DNA of 64,000 nt from Epinephelus fuscoguttatus (GCF_011397635.1 NC_064759.1:23150428-23214427), one strand, 5' to 3'. Positions 48,120 through 58,276 are shown, counted from the first letter of the stretch. Numbers and translations: made by a program. The notes: generated from the letters alone by a model not told the origin.

Positions 48120-48570
48120 CAGATTTAGAAAAAAACATTTTATTTCATGACAATTCAGCTCCAGTTTCAAGGTGTTTCATTATCAAGCATGTTCTGACTG
48201 AATGACATATGAACTGTACTTCCCCCTTTCACACAATCAAACAAAAATGATGACATGAAATGATTTCCATAGCACTCAGGCCTGACAACAGGCTGAAGTG
48301 GTTGTTGTTTAATCTGTAATATTTGAGTTGCTCATGCGGACGGCGATCCGCAGATCTGGATCCAGGCTAAGAGAACGTATTTAATTTGCAGTGCATCAGA
48401 GCTCAGTCCAACCTATAAATCAGCTGCAAAGACATGTACAAATCCAACAACGTGCTGATTTACACTGGCTGAGACAATCAAACAGTCTCTAAAATCAACA
48501 GCCAATAATCAAAAATACGCTCTATAAAGAGGAAATGCTTTGATCATTTGTGTTGCAGCACCAAAACACT
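48120..48570 (-). other. cpvl: cpvl 3'UTR
   Basis: From the TGA at 48571-48573 to the inferred cleavage site beyond the AATAAA at 48139-48144. The end is inferred from the signal alone. Confidence 0.6.
48139..48144 (-). terminator. cpvl: cpvl poly(A) signal
   Basis: TTTATT on the plus strand, i.e. AATAAA for cpvl, 427 bp past the stop. Places the 3'UTR at about 48120-48570. Confidence 0.65.
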
Positions 48571-48669
48571 TCATATCCAGCCACGTGTTGACAGGAATCT
48601 GTCAATCATGTCAAAGGACCTCGCTGGTTGGTCATAAGGCAGAATGTGTCCTCCTCCTCGGATGATGAC
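48571..48669 (-). CDS. cpvl: cpvl exon 12 (catalytic His, stop)
   Basis: Encodes VIIRGGGHILPYDQP, then FDMIDRFLSTRGWI and TGA. Acceptor CACGCAG. Contains H460. Confidence 0.95.
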   Translation of the reverse strand, partial: VIIRGGGHILPYDQPARSFDMIDRFLSTRGWI

Positions 48670-51600
48670 CTGCGTGACACGAGGACCGATGACAGAATTT
48701 AACACAAGTATTAATGGGGTACTTTTCATATTGTTTATCTGATGTTGTTCACGTCTGCTCACCTGGTAAAAATCTCTCACTTGTCTCACATAACCGGCCA
48801 CCTCTGTGTCACTGGGCTGAAGCTTCCAGTGGAAGCGAGGGGCTGTTTTGTACTCAGCCGACCCAGTCCAGTTGACAGTGGGCAGGAACCTCTCAGTCAG
48901 CGGGGCTGCTACAATTACATCAAGCTGACCACTGTAGATTAAGACCTGGGTGTGTGTAGAAACAGAGCAAACAAGGAGAGACTGTTAGAGAGACTTTAGA
49001 GGGACTTTCCTCTGTTCAAGTGTAAGCAACATGCTACCACTGTACACCGAATAATCCTGCACCCCTCACCCTATAGTTGTCCATCAGCACCCCGAGCCAC
49101 GGTTTGATGCTCTTCATGACATCTTGCAGAAGGTGCTTCTCCACCTGCGAGCCGTCATGGAACGTCAGGTTTCCCACATGGATGGCGCGTCGCACAGCTG
49201 GCAAGGTCACAAACTGGGAGAAGTACTCCTGATCTTCAGGCTCCTGTGGTGCATAAAATAATAGAATGTAGTGGCTTGTGTGTTGTTTTAAAGGGACAGT
49301 TCACCCCAAATCAACAATACATATTTTGCCTCTTGCCTGTAGTGCTATTTATCAATCTAGATTGTTTTGGTGTGAGTTGCTGAGTGTTGGAGATATCAGC
49401 TGTACAGATGTCTGCCTTCTCTCCAATATAATAGAACTAGATGGCACTCAGCTTGTGGTGCTCAAAGTGCCAAAAAAATACATTTGAAAAACTCAACAGC
49501 AATGTCTCTACTCATGAGGCTTGTGTCTGTGACAAAATGTAACCATTATTAGTGTCTTACTCGGCTGAGCTGTAACATTAGCTAGCTCAGTGGTGGTAGG
49601 TGAGCTTGCAGTGGATGCACACTTCCTTCTGCGCAGTGACACAGTTGATGGGTGTAGTTCAGTAGAGAGAGAATAGTTCCTACATGAAACTGCTCACGAC
49701 AAGGTCTGTGGGTTATCTTAAGTAACTGGGTCATAATTTCTAGAAAGGGGCATTGCTGTTGAGTTCAAATTGATTTTTTGGCATTTTGAGCAACACAAGC
49801 TGAGCGCCATCTAGTCCCATTATATTAAAGAGAAGGCAGACATCTCTACAGCAGATATCTCGAACACTCAACAACTCACACCAAAACAATCTGGACTGAC
49901 AAATACCACTACAGGTAAGAGAGAAAATGTGTATTTTCGATTTGGGCGTAAACTGTCCCTTTAAGTTATAAATAGGTTATTTGAACATGAAGTTTTGAAT
50001 TTTTTGCTCCAGAAAGTCACACAGGAGGTGACCTACATACCTGACATGTCATGTAGTTGAAGTAGTTGGTGCAGCCGGTAGCATTTTGGAAGAAGGAGGG
50101 ATATGGTGACACGTCACCATTCAGCAAGCTATCAAAAACCTGACATCAGACATTAACACAAAGATCACTGACATGTTTGATTTTAATTCACTGTTTTACA
50201 GTTTGTTAAATGTTGTGATAATAAAAATGGCATTTATTCACTGAACCATTAGAAATGATGATAAGTAACACTGACTTGTATTCTGACAAGAGAGAGGCAT
50301 CTCTTACCTCAAAAGCTTCCACCCACTTCTCCTGCTGGATGAGTTTAACCCCGAGGTCTGTCTGCTGGACGACATACTGTCGTTGGAGCTCGTCTATCAT
50401 GCCTGTTTGGTACATGAACTCACCATAACCACCCAGCATCTGAGATGGAAAAAATATAAAATAGTATCTCATTTCTACACGACACAGACACATTTGTAAG
50501 ACATGATGATGTCGTTTAAAGACACTGTCAGATACGCACCAGTTCTGGATCACAGAGCCCATCACCAATAGCCATTCCCTTGAAGTTAATTTTCACTTTG
50601 GCGGTGGGGTTGTTTTTATGGATGTAGTAAGAAATGGCTGGAACATACTTCCCTGCATAAGACTGCACGGAGACAGAGAAGGTTTACATGGGTTAGCATG
50701 TAATGCTACTGCTATAAATTTCCACAGGGTTCATTTACAAAGCTTGAAAAGAAAACATACCTCCCCAGTTGCGTAAAACTCACTGGACTGATACTCTGGA
50801 AAGATCTGGAAGAACTGTGTTAAAGCACTTTTACAAGAAAGACATGGGAAAAATATCAGAGTTAGTAACAATCAAACAGCAGACTTATAGATCTAAGTCA
50901 TAAGAACAGTATGTTAGAGTTGGATGGCAGTTTTTCTCACCTATACAGATCTCTGCCAACATCATCCTGGTCCTGAGCAAAACCTTTGTCATCATCAGTG
51001 AAGCTGAAACCTGTTCCAACCTAGAAGAACAAATAATTCCTTAAAGACTTGTAAATATTCACAGAGCATTACAAGGTCAGATGAGCTTAGAAACCTTGAA
51101 TGAAAAATGTGTTTTATGTCTGAGGATAAATAATAATACCTACTGGATTGTCAATGTACAAAACTGAGTATCTCGTTGTCCAAGCGTATTCCCTCAAACC
51201 AACTGCAAAGACACAAAACATGAGCAGATCAGAAACAACGCTCCGACACAAACTACACATTGCATGTTTGAATATGCTGCTGATCAGTTCTTACCAGTCA
51301 TGTTCTTATACACCACATATGGTCCGTGTTCCACAAAGAGACCGAACATGGAGGTGCCACCGGGCCCGCCTTGCAGCCAGAGCAGGACTGGAGCGTCATC
51401 TCGCTGTGCCTGTCAGTCAGGGCATCACAGAGAGGGTTGAGATCTCAGCACCACCCAGTGGTGACTTCAGATTATTGACAAAAACAAAAAAACTGAACGA
51501 ACTACACTCCATTAGCAAATACCTTCTGTGTGTTATCATTCAACTTCCCAGCCAGTGATAGTAATACAGATTAAAATGGGGTCAGCTTTAGGTTTATCAG

Positions 51601-53993
51601 ATTGTAAAAATGTGGCAAACAAGTCAAGGTAAAATGTCAAACATGTGTCTTTTGTCACCTAATATGGAATTATCAACTCTGGACTATCACATTTTGGTGG
51701 TTTTTGTCTGAAATTCAGGAACTTTTAGAGATTTTTAAAAGGAGACTCTGGTGTTTTTCAACCTGGACAGTTGTGCACTGTCAAAAAAAAGTGCTTGTTG
51801 TTATCCCTGACAGGCTTGTATTGTTATTATAAGTGTCTGACAACATTACAGAAAAGACGCCACAGAGAAGTGAAACTTTGTCTTTAGCTTTCACTGACCC
51901 AGTTTTTTGCTACTTCTCTCTTAAGGAGAAGTTTCTTTTTGAAATGTCATGAGAGGTGACCTTTATCAGGAAAAACAACAGTGAAAACATTAATGAGAGT
52001 TGGGGAGAGTAGAAGTGTTTGTTGTCTTGGAGTACAGAAAGCATATCTTATTCTTATCTAAAAGATTTTCAGTGACATGGCTGAAAATTCAGCTAATTTC
52101 GACAATGTAGAAAAGTCCACAAGATAAGCGAAAAGTAAGGAGAAACATTTGATTTCTCTGTGTCATCTTTTCCGTTAAATTATCGACCCACATAGAATAA
52201 CAATCCGAGCCTGTCAGTGGCAAAAACAAGCACTTTTAATGGACATAAATCAACAGTGCAAAATTAATATGTAAATTTGATGCTTCTGCGTCTGGTGCTT
52301 TCTGGAGGACATGCAGAGAGGTGTTAGCTAATTATGTCGGTACATTCTGGACACGTCAAAAGCTTACGACCTATTGGGACAACATATATGTAACAGGATA
52401 TTTTGGTACTGACTTGCCCAGGGACCCCATGGTAGTGCTACTCGGAGTAATACCAGATGACACTGAAGGGCAGGCACACACTTACATTCTCCAGATTCTA
52501 TTAACTGCACCTATCAAATGTATCACTGTTCACGGGCTGGATCCAGAGACCCCCTACTCATGCAGTGTGGTTACAAAACCTATAGGAATTGTACTGTACG
52601 AAAAAGATCACTCATTACTTACACTTGCAGAAAGTAACATTTGATAAACAAGACGATAAGAGTATAATTATGCCTGATCCTATGCAATTATTGACCCATA
52701 TATACTGTCTTCATCATTATTCTATTATTGTTGTTATTATTTGCCTCTATTATTTATTTTACTTTTCTTTTTTTTTAAACCCATTAAGTACAAGAAGATT
52801 ATGTGAGCTGAATGTGGATGTGGGGAGCAGGAAGATGTGGGAGGGGAAGCGCTGTAGCTGCAGCTGTCTCTTAAGACTGGAACAGTTTCAAAAATTGTTG
52901 TCTCCATTAGTCGCTTAGACACAAAAAGATGGAAAGACAGGGTCTGCAACGACTCCTGTAACTTGTAGCTGTAACATACAGAAGCATCTGCACACACTGA
53001 ACTGTAAGGCTGAACAAGAATCTCTCGGACTGAATGCAAAGTGAATTCTGTAGGAGATAAATAGTGACTGTCATGCACTATAATATGAGGTCCAAAAAAA
53101 TTGAAAGAATATGTGTATCTTCAGGGCTGCAAGCTCAATCTTTCACTCAGTGCCATGAAAAGGTATGTGATATTGCTACACTGACATATGAAATACAGAT
53201 AAGGGAATTGGTTACTGATTTATAGCTTTAACAACACAAAAAGCCCCTAAATACCTTATTTCCTTTTGGCCTCGGTTGATAAAACCTGACTTCTAACACA
53301 AAGCAGGGTCTACCACCATAGCTGACATTCCCACACTCACTGCAGCTGACTAAACACACAGGTGCACTTCCTTATCACAAACTGACTGAGGGGGCACAGT
53401 AAAAGCATCTGAAGTGTGATTCTTTTGAGTTCCAACAGATCAAGTGCGTGATTTACTATTTATATCAAAAATCCTTCCTCCTCCTTATGATCCTGTCCCA
53501 AACTGCAGCACTGACAATAATGAAACTGCGTAATGAGAAAAGCCCCTGCTGTAAAGAAGAAGTTTGAGCCTACCATCAGTGCAGGGAAGAACCAGAAGAA
53601 GAGGTTGCTGTTGTATTTCTTGTTGACAGTGAGGTACCCTGCATAGCTCTTGACGTTGGCACCTGGCAGGTCTCCTACCAGACTCAGTTTCCTGGCTGTA
53701 AGAAAAAGATGTGATCATTATAAAACTGTAAACATGAGTCCAGCTGACTGCAGTGTTTTAGTAGTGTTATGCAATGTGGGTGCACTTATACCTTCGTCTA
53801 TGGCTCCCTTCTCCAGGTAGGGAGTGAGGAAGAGAGGAGACCCGGGGTCGACTCCATTCAGGCCGCTGACACGGTGAGATTTTCGGCAGAAAAACGAGGA
53901 GCAGCCTCGGGAGAGTGCGGAGTCCAGACAGGCCCACAGTAAGAGGACACCCAGAGTCCTCCTCCACAGCCTGCCCATAGTTACAAAACCCAT
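48571..53993 (-). CDS. cpvl: Cpvl: vitellogenic-like serine carboxypeptidase (spliced, 12 coding exons)
   Basis: Secretory/lysosomal-type carboxypeptidase of peptidase family S10, expected to remove C-terminal residues from peptides. Joining the exons listed separately gives 484 residues (human CPVL 476), with consistent phases. Visible: signal peptide with core LGVLLLWACL (residues 14-23); oxyanion motif WLQGGPGGTS (119-128; human has GGPGGSS, and Gln replaces the Asn of most S10 enzymes, as in human CPVL); the triad S216 in GESYAG, D400 in GQLD, H460 in GGGHILPYDQP; N-glycosylation sequons N144, N319, N358, N416. The start at 53993 has G at -3 and +4; an in-frame ATG at 53978 could also be used. 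The gene is compact (5.4 kb, against more than 100 kb in human), the one long intron being 51410-53573. Confidence 0.96.
48763..48945 (-). CDS. cpvl: cpvl exon 11 (catalytic Asp)
   Basis: Encodes VLIYSGQLDVIVAAPLTERF to GYVRQVRDFYQ; acceptor CACCCAG, donor CAG|GTGAGC. Contains D400 and the sequon NWT. Confidence 0.95.
49070..49243 (-). CDS. cpvl: cpvl exon 10
   Basis: Encodes EPEDQEYFSQFVTLPAVRRA, then IHVGNLTF and KPWLGVLMDNYR. Acceptor CACCACAG, donor AGG|GTGAGG. Confidence 0.95.
49288..49964. mobile_element. TTAA fold-back MITE, copy B, 677 bp, in cpvl intron 9
   Basis: Starts TTAAAGGGACAGTTCACCCC and ends CGTAAACTGTCCCTTTAA, with TTAA at both ends. The arms are inverted copies: TGTCTGCCTTCTCTCCAATAT near 49410 pairs with ATATTAAAGAGAAGGCAGACA near 49825. 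Same family as 35038-35766. Confidence 0.85.
50041..50139 (-). CDS. cpvl: cpvl exon 9
   Basis: Encodes VFDSLLNGDVSPYPSFF, then QNATGCTNYFNYMTCQ. Acceptor GATGTCAG, donor CAG|GTATGT. Confidence 0.95.
50308..50439 (-). CDS. cpvl: cpvl exon 8
   Basis: Encodes MLGGYGEFMYQTGMIDELQ to EKWVEAFE, matching human GGYAEFLYQIGLLDE. Acceptor CATCTCAG, donor GAG|GTAAGA. Confidence 0.95.
50540..50662 (-). CDS. cpvl: cpvl exon 7 (catalytic Ser)
   Basis: Encodes SYAGKYVPAISYYIHKN to KGMAIGDGLCDPEL; with the GE of exon 6 it forms GES216YAG. Donor CTG|GTGCGT. Confidence 0.95.
50761..50827 (-). CDS. cpvl: cpvl exon 6
   Basis: Completes a split Ser codon, then ALTQFFQIFPEYQSSEFYAT and GE. Donor GAG|GTATGT. Confidence 0.93.
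50941..51020 (-). CDS. cpvl: cpvl exon 5
   Basis: Encodes VGTGFSFTDDDKGFAQDQDD then VGRDLY and two bases of Ser. Acceptor TTCTTCTAG, donor AG|GTGAGA. Confidence 0.95.
51144..51202 (-). CDS. cpvl: cpvl exon 4
   Basis: Encodes VGLREYAWTTRYSVLYIDNP (first codon split). Acceptor CTTTGCAG, donor CCA|GTAGGT. Confidence 0.93.
51295..51409 (-). CDS. cpvl: cpvl exon 3 (oxyanion motif)
   Basis: Encodes AQRDDAPVLLWLQGGPGGTS, then MFGLFVEHGPYVVYKNMT. Acceptor GACTGACAG, donor CTG|GTAAGA. Confidence 0.95.
51733..52950. repeat. Composite fold-back repeat with nested LINE fragment
   Basis: GTGCTTGTTGTTATCCCTGACAGGC near 51791 is repeated inverted near 52200-52235 (GAGCCTGTCAGTGGCAAAAA..AAGCAC). The start GAGACTCTGGTGTTTTTCAAC and the later block TTTCAAAAATTGTTGTCTCC at about 52887 are both parts of a repeat wording I know from many teleosts. 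Exact ends, and whether the LINE piece inserted into it, are not settled. Confidence 0.5.
52321..52680 (+). pseudogene. Fragment of L1-type LINE ORF2, C-terminal region
   Basis: An open stretch contains FGTDLPRDPMVVLLGVIPDD, then ILQILLTAPIKCITV and a DPETP segment; in another frame it continues with KKITHYLHLQKVTFDKQ. The order (DP..LLG, then AxKxIT, then the YEKITY-like segment) is that of the C-terminal tail of L1-clade ORF2 proteins in fish. At least one frameshift separates the two parts and the reverse-transcriptase domain is absent, so it is a dead fragment. It lies antisense to cpvl. Confidence 0.6.
53574..53695 (-). CDS. cpvl: cpvl exon 2
   Basis: Completes a split Ala codon, then RKLSLVGDLPGANVKSYAG, then YLTVNKKYNSNLFFWFFPAL and M. 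Acceptor TTCTTACAG, donor ATG|GTAGGC. Intron 1 is only 96 bp. Confidence 0.95.
53792..53993 (-). CDS. cpvl: cpvl exon 1 (signal peptide)
   Basis: Encodes MGFVTMGRLWRRTLGVLLLW, ACLDSALS (cleavage likely near here) and then GSPLFLTPYLEKGAIDE, matching human QPLFLTPYIEAG. Donor G|GTATAA. Confidence 0.92.
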
Positions 53994-54152
53994 ATCAGAC
54001 TACAGGACTCAGGTCTGCCCTCAGTGAACCTCAAACATCGCAAAGTCACTCACATTTCAAAACAGTCTGACCACAAGCACAGCGCGAGCCTGACAGCACC
54101 CGGAAGTAGGCGGAAAAAAAAAAACACATTTAATTTGTTAAAACTCACCTCA

Positions 54153-54237
54153 TGTTCACCGTGGTTTCTATGGCAACGGGATAAATGTCAGCCCTTATTC
54201 AGAAAGACGACCAGAAGTTGGTCTGCTGTGGACTGAG
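54153..54237 (-). other. cpvl: Possible cpvl 5' untranslated exon (part)
   Basis: On the minus strand a perfect donor ATGAG|GTGAGT lies at 54152/54153, upstream of the cpvl start. Possible acceptors downstream are GTGCTGTCAG (exon from 54090; a very short 62-bp intron) and GAGGGCAG (exon from about 54018). This would make a spliced leader; its 5' limit is unknown. Confidence 0.3.
54164..54177. promoter_or_regulatory. X-box-like RFX site
   Basis: GTTTCTATGGCAAC matches the symmetrical RFX X-box GTTGCCATGGCAAC at 12 of 14 positions. It lies about 170 bp upstream of the cpvl ATG, inside the possible leader exon. Confidence 0.35.
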
Positions 54238-54383
54238 TTATGCGTGAACATGATAAGATGAGTCACATGACCAGCTCTCCGTAGGCCATATGACATATTG
54301 CGTCACGTGGTCATAGTTCTTGCCGTCGGCGATATAAACCCTCAGCACGGTCTTGCAGGCAACGTCCTGCTTCTTGAAGTTGC
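54238..54383 (-). CDS. Unrecognised coding-like exon upstream of cpvl
   Basis: On the minus strand a pyrimidine tract and TTTTAG precede 48 open codons containing NFKKQDVACKTVLRVYIADG and KNYDHVTQYVIWPTE, ending at a stop at 54238-54240. In the first 33 codons, 26 end in G or C, unlike the AT-rich surroundings, as in real fish exons. I do not recognise the protein and found no partner exon further upstream. It could be the last exon of another gene, a relic of one, or a GC-rich promoter segment that happens to stay open. Confidence 0.3.
54262..54309. promoter_or_regulatory. Two CLEAR/M-box-like E-boxes
   Basis: GTCACATGAC at 54262-54271 (9 of 10 to the TFEB CLEAR palindrome GTCACGTGAC) and GTCACGTGGT at 54302-54311 (8 of 10), 40 bp apart and about 270-320 bp upstream of the cpvl start. 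They overlap the coding-like stretch above. Confidence 0.35.
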
Positions 54384-54686
54384 CTAAAAGGAAAAAAATG
54401 AACGTTTTTTGTGCTAAAACAGCTGCTGAACACGGCCATATTTCAAAACAGGTTAGACTGACCTGGTGAATAAACTGTGAGTGCTGTTTTAAGACAGGTG
54501 CTGCTGAGTACAACGGCTAGACAAACAAATGGGACACGAAGCTAACAAGTAAGAAGCATAGACTGTAACGTTTTATAGTATTATTATGTATACTTATACA
54601 GTGTATGATTTAGAAGGATAGTTTTGACGGTAAATATGTATGTGTGTATATGTTCACCAAAGAAAATTGAAACATTAATTGAAACA
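54384..54686. other. Intergenic stretch upstream of cpvl
   Basis: About 300 bp of AT-rich DNA before the next MITE; nothing recognised apart from the pyrimidine tract belonging to the exon candidate. Confidence 0.4.
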
Positions 54687-55494
54687 TTAAAGGTCCGCTG
54701 TGTAACATTAGCAGGTTTTAGTGGCATCTAGCGGTGAATTGCAGATTGCAACCAGCTGAAACATCTTCAAATTCCTTTAGTGTTCATTGCTCAGGACGAT
54801 TTTACTGTGAGCTGAATTATCCGCAAGGGTCTCCTCTTCCCCAAAACAAATGGACCAATGATATAAACCTGTATAAACACCGACTAAAGTAGTTTAATGT
54901 TACAATTCAGTGTTTCATCTACAATGTTTGGTGTGTGTGAGACTGGGCACTAGCCTAGAACTTCCATACGAGTGCTCACCTTTTTTTCTCTGATAACAAA
55001 ATGTGTGCTTACCTTATTTTTGGTCCAGATGTGTAGGGCATTTTTACTTTGATTCAAATTATCTGCAGAGGTATTCTCCTCTACAAAACAACCAGGGCAG
55101 GTAAATGAAACTAGTAAAAACAATGAATAAAGCAGTGTCACAATACAAGTCAGTGTTTCTCCTACAATGTTTGGTATGTTGGAGATGGGCCGCTTGCCCA
55201 GTGCCTGCTAATGTGTGCTCACCTTTTTACTCGGACAACTTAAGATCCAGACATTGAGGAGGTTTTTATCAGGAGCCGAATCATTGGCAGAGGTGATCTC
55301 CGTAGATGAGGACCTGCTCCATATGTGGATATAAACGGCTCATTCTAAGGTAACGAAAACGAAAAAAGGTGGTCATAAACAATATATATATTTATATATA
55401 CATATATATACACACACACACTACTATTGTAATAAACGATATATTCCGTTTCTGCCAATATGTTCTCCCTAAATCCCACACACTGGACCTTTAA
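54687..55494. mobile_element. TTAA MITE of the AAAGGTCC family, 808 bp
   Basis: Starts TTAAAGGTCCGCTGTGTAAC and ends CACACACTGGACCTTTAA. The TAGTGGCATCTAGCGGTGAA and GCAGATTGCAACC blocks near the left end recur, inverted, at window positions 61-129. Inside is an imperfect direct duplication: CAGTGTTTCATCTACAATGT near 54908 and CAGTGTTTCTCCTACAATGT near 55152, each followed about 50-60 bp later by GTGCTCACCTTTTT. No transposase. Confidence 0.8.
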
Positions 55495-57950
55495 AAAATA
55501 AAATCACTTGCTTTCTCAGTGTCCCATATTGCAAGTGATACAACTGGAGAAAGTTAAATGAAAGTGTACAGCTCTGATGCTGGTGACAGTTCACAATACA
55601 GATAAATATAGTAATAAATCCTGAATGAATAAATTAGCCTTTTGTACAAATCTTTAAAATGTCATGTTTTAAATTGGACAGTTGTATTCATAGTTTAATT
55701 TAAGCACACACCTTGTATTATTTCCCCCTGAGCACAAAGTGTTAAAGTGGTGCCTGTGAACTCACTGCCAGAGTAATGCTCAGTCAGCATTTGAAAGCCC
55801 TCTGTACACTTTATACTGTATAATTAGGTAGCATAAAAACTGGGACACATGGTTTGGCTTTGCTTCTCACTGTCATCCTGAAACTAGAGAATAAACATTT
55901 GGGTAGGCTGTGATAGGCTGGGACACCCAAGCAAAAATACCCCAAAGTCGAATCTCCGCAACAGGAAAATGATTCTCAACACTGGCGCACATTTAAAGTT
56001 GCATTGTCTGCCCAGCACCAGATGACAGACAGAGGTTAACAACCAGCTAAGTACACAATGTACATATGTATTTTTCAGGAGTTGAGGAGACCAAATTGGA
56101 GCAAAAAGACCACTGACCAATGGGTTTGGATTCATCAGGTGGCCAGACACACGACTCCGGTGGGATGATAATGTCGCTCCATGTCTGCTGAATGTGTAAG
56201 TTGGTATTTTTGTTGCCAATATGTTAGCCAGAATGACTTATGTTGGTAATACTGAATGTTAGGGCTGTGTGTCAGTCAATTTGGTCACTGATGCAGCCTT
56301 AAAAACGCTACCATGTATACTAAAATCACTCTGAATTTCTTTTCTTTTTTTCTTTTTATTGTAAATGCTATTATATTAGTATTATTATAGGTCTTTTTCA
56401 CAGACGATATTTTAACTTGTCATTGTAGGAAAAGCACATTAACAACATTAACAATGACTGCGGTTTGTCCCAGTAAGCTGTGACAGTGAGCCAGCATGCC
56501 ATAAATTGAAGTAGCTCAATGGGATTCAACCATCATTCATTTATTCATTTGCTCCCGTGCTTTTCCTACTGTGCCATGTTAAAATGTCTTCTGTGAAAAA
56601 CACCTATAAGCCAGCATACACAACAGAAACCTGCAACTGTGAGACACAAATAGAGACAACTCATTATAAATGTTAATACTATGTGTATGTCCTGCTATGA
56701 AGGTCAGAATGCTTGCCCTTAAAAAAGCCATTAGTGTCCACCAGCACCTAACTCAAACAGTGATTTTGGTATAAATGCTGGGATTTTTAAAGCTGCAGGT
56801 ATTAATGTTTGGCCACTAGGGGGCAGAAGAGCTTCAATATTAGCTGAGTGTGGTGTTGACAGACACTTTTGTGTTACAATACAATGCACAGTGGATATGA
56901 AGCTACTCACAGCTGGGGAGAAGATTGTGGACTGTGATGTGACAGCACATGTGAACAGGTGAGGAGATGAAGGCTGCAGCACACTTGTCTGATGCTTACA
57001 CAGCTGTGTATTAATAGGTGAATTCACTTTTTATTACGTCTGACTTGTTGGCAATTTAAAAAGTCTGGGAAGGCTTTAAAATAGGTATGTTTTGGGGCAT
57101 ATTTGATGGGCAATCACACTCAGTTACATTTTTGTAACCTATATTTGCTCAACAGTTTAGTTGCACACACTCTGATCTGGAAGCTGCCCACTACAACCAC
57201 ACAGTCCTATCTGTTGGCCACTGAACATCTGCACTGGAGCATTTGTGGCTTTAGTGTCTTTCTCAAGGGCATCTCAGCAGTGGTAATGATAGAGAAAGGA
57301 GTACCACGCTGTCAGTTAACTGCCCAGATTTATCCTGCACTCCAGTGATTAAACAAGCAACCTGTTGGTGACAAGCAAAATAAAACTGAGGGCAGCCAAC
57401 CCAAGTTGTCCCTAAATACAAGAAGAAACAGTGAAAGTAGCAGAAAGGCATGAATAGGAAATTGAGGGGGCTTCAAACCCTCCCTTCAAAATCCGTAGTT
57501 AATACCACAGACACTACATCCATCTTTTTGTTTGTGGTCTTGGAGAAAAGTGGGGGAAGCAGCCCCACCAGATGGCGCAAAAAAACTGACATTCATTCTG
57601 GCTTTTTCAGCATAACATGACATAACATGACATCTAATGAAACTGTGCCAAAGCTGGAACAATGTGGTTCAGCCAGTTGGGCCTTTGCGTGAATGGCTTA
57701 TAAACTCGAGGTTTCAACACAAAACTTAATGTGTGTTTTTGATTCTGAAATCAGAGCTGAAGTCTGCTGTTTTGGGTTTTTCTTTTGCATGTCGGGCTTG
57801 CTTACATCTGGCAGCCCTGCTCCAAACTTTCACTTTAAGAAGGCGCGTCTACGCTGCAGTGTTTATTACAACCCTTAAAGTGGCACATGGAAACCATAGC
57901 TGATTTCTGCATGGCACAAATCTAGACCTACAGATTCTGCGTGTCCGGTG
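55495..57950. other. cpvl-chn2 intergenic region
   Basis: 2.5 kb between the divergent cpvl and chn2 starts. I see no exon. About 57225-57365 reads like a worn copy of a common teleost repeat (CTCAAGGGCATCTCAGCAGTG .. AAGCAACCTGTTGGTGACAAGC). The rest is unassigned. Confidence 0.5.
57225..57365 (+). repeat. Degraded teleost interspersed repeat
   Basis: The blocks CTCAAGGGCATCTCAGCAGTGG, GCCCAGATTTATCCTGCA and CAACCTGTTGGTGACAAGC occur in the order of a familiar fish repeat (gctcaagggcacctcag … gaatcgaaccggcgacc … acaagc). Strongly diverged; family not assigned. Confidence 0.45.
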
Positions 57951-58019
57951 TGGGGAAATGCTTTGGGCGAACTGATCCACGGAGTATATTCCTGTGGCTT
58001 GTCTGACTATTTTTATCCG

Positions 58020-58276
58020 TGGCGGCAGCACCTTCAGTGAATGCTGCAGCGCCAGCTCCTCACCGAGGCGCGCGGCGAGCCGAGGAGAAGGATCGGCAGA
58101 TTCAGACAGACGGCTGGTGGGGCTCGGGACGAGACGAGACATGAAATAGTCCATCGGTAGAGCCGTCAAAGGTGAAGCACATTGGGACGCGAGTGAAATG
58201 GAGGCACCGCCGGGGACGAGCTGCTGTGAGCGCACCTTGGCCAAACGGGAATAACCGAGCCGTGAAACGGGCTGGG
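58020..58276 (+). promoter_or_regulatory. chn2: chn2 5'UTR / CpG-rich promoter region with uORFs
   Basis: GC- and CpG-rich block (GAGGCGCGCGGCGAGCCGAG and following) directly before the chn2 ATG, typical of a CpG-type promoter/leader. No TATA box is evident. It includes a two-codon uORF at 58141-58149 and an 18-codon uORF at 58198-58254 if transcription starts upstream of them. The start site is not determinable from sequence. Confidence 0.55.

Larger units (their letters stand above)
51410..53573 (-). other. cpvl intron 2, repeat-filled
   Basis: 2.2 kb, the only long cpvl intron. About 51730-52260 and 52830-52950 resemble the two arms of a common fish fold-back repeat, with an L1-like coding fragment (52321-52680, plus strand) between them. 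The remainder to 53573 shows nothing recognisable. Confidence 0.55.
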
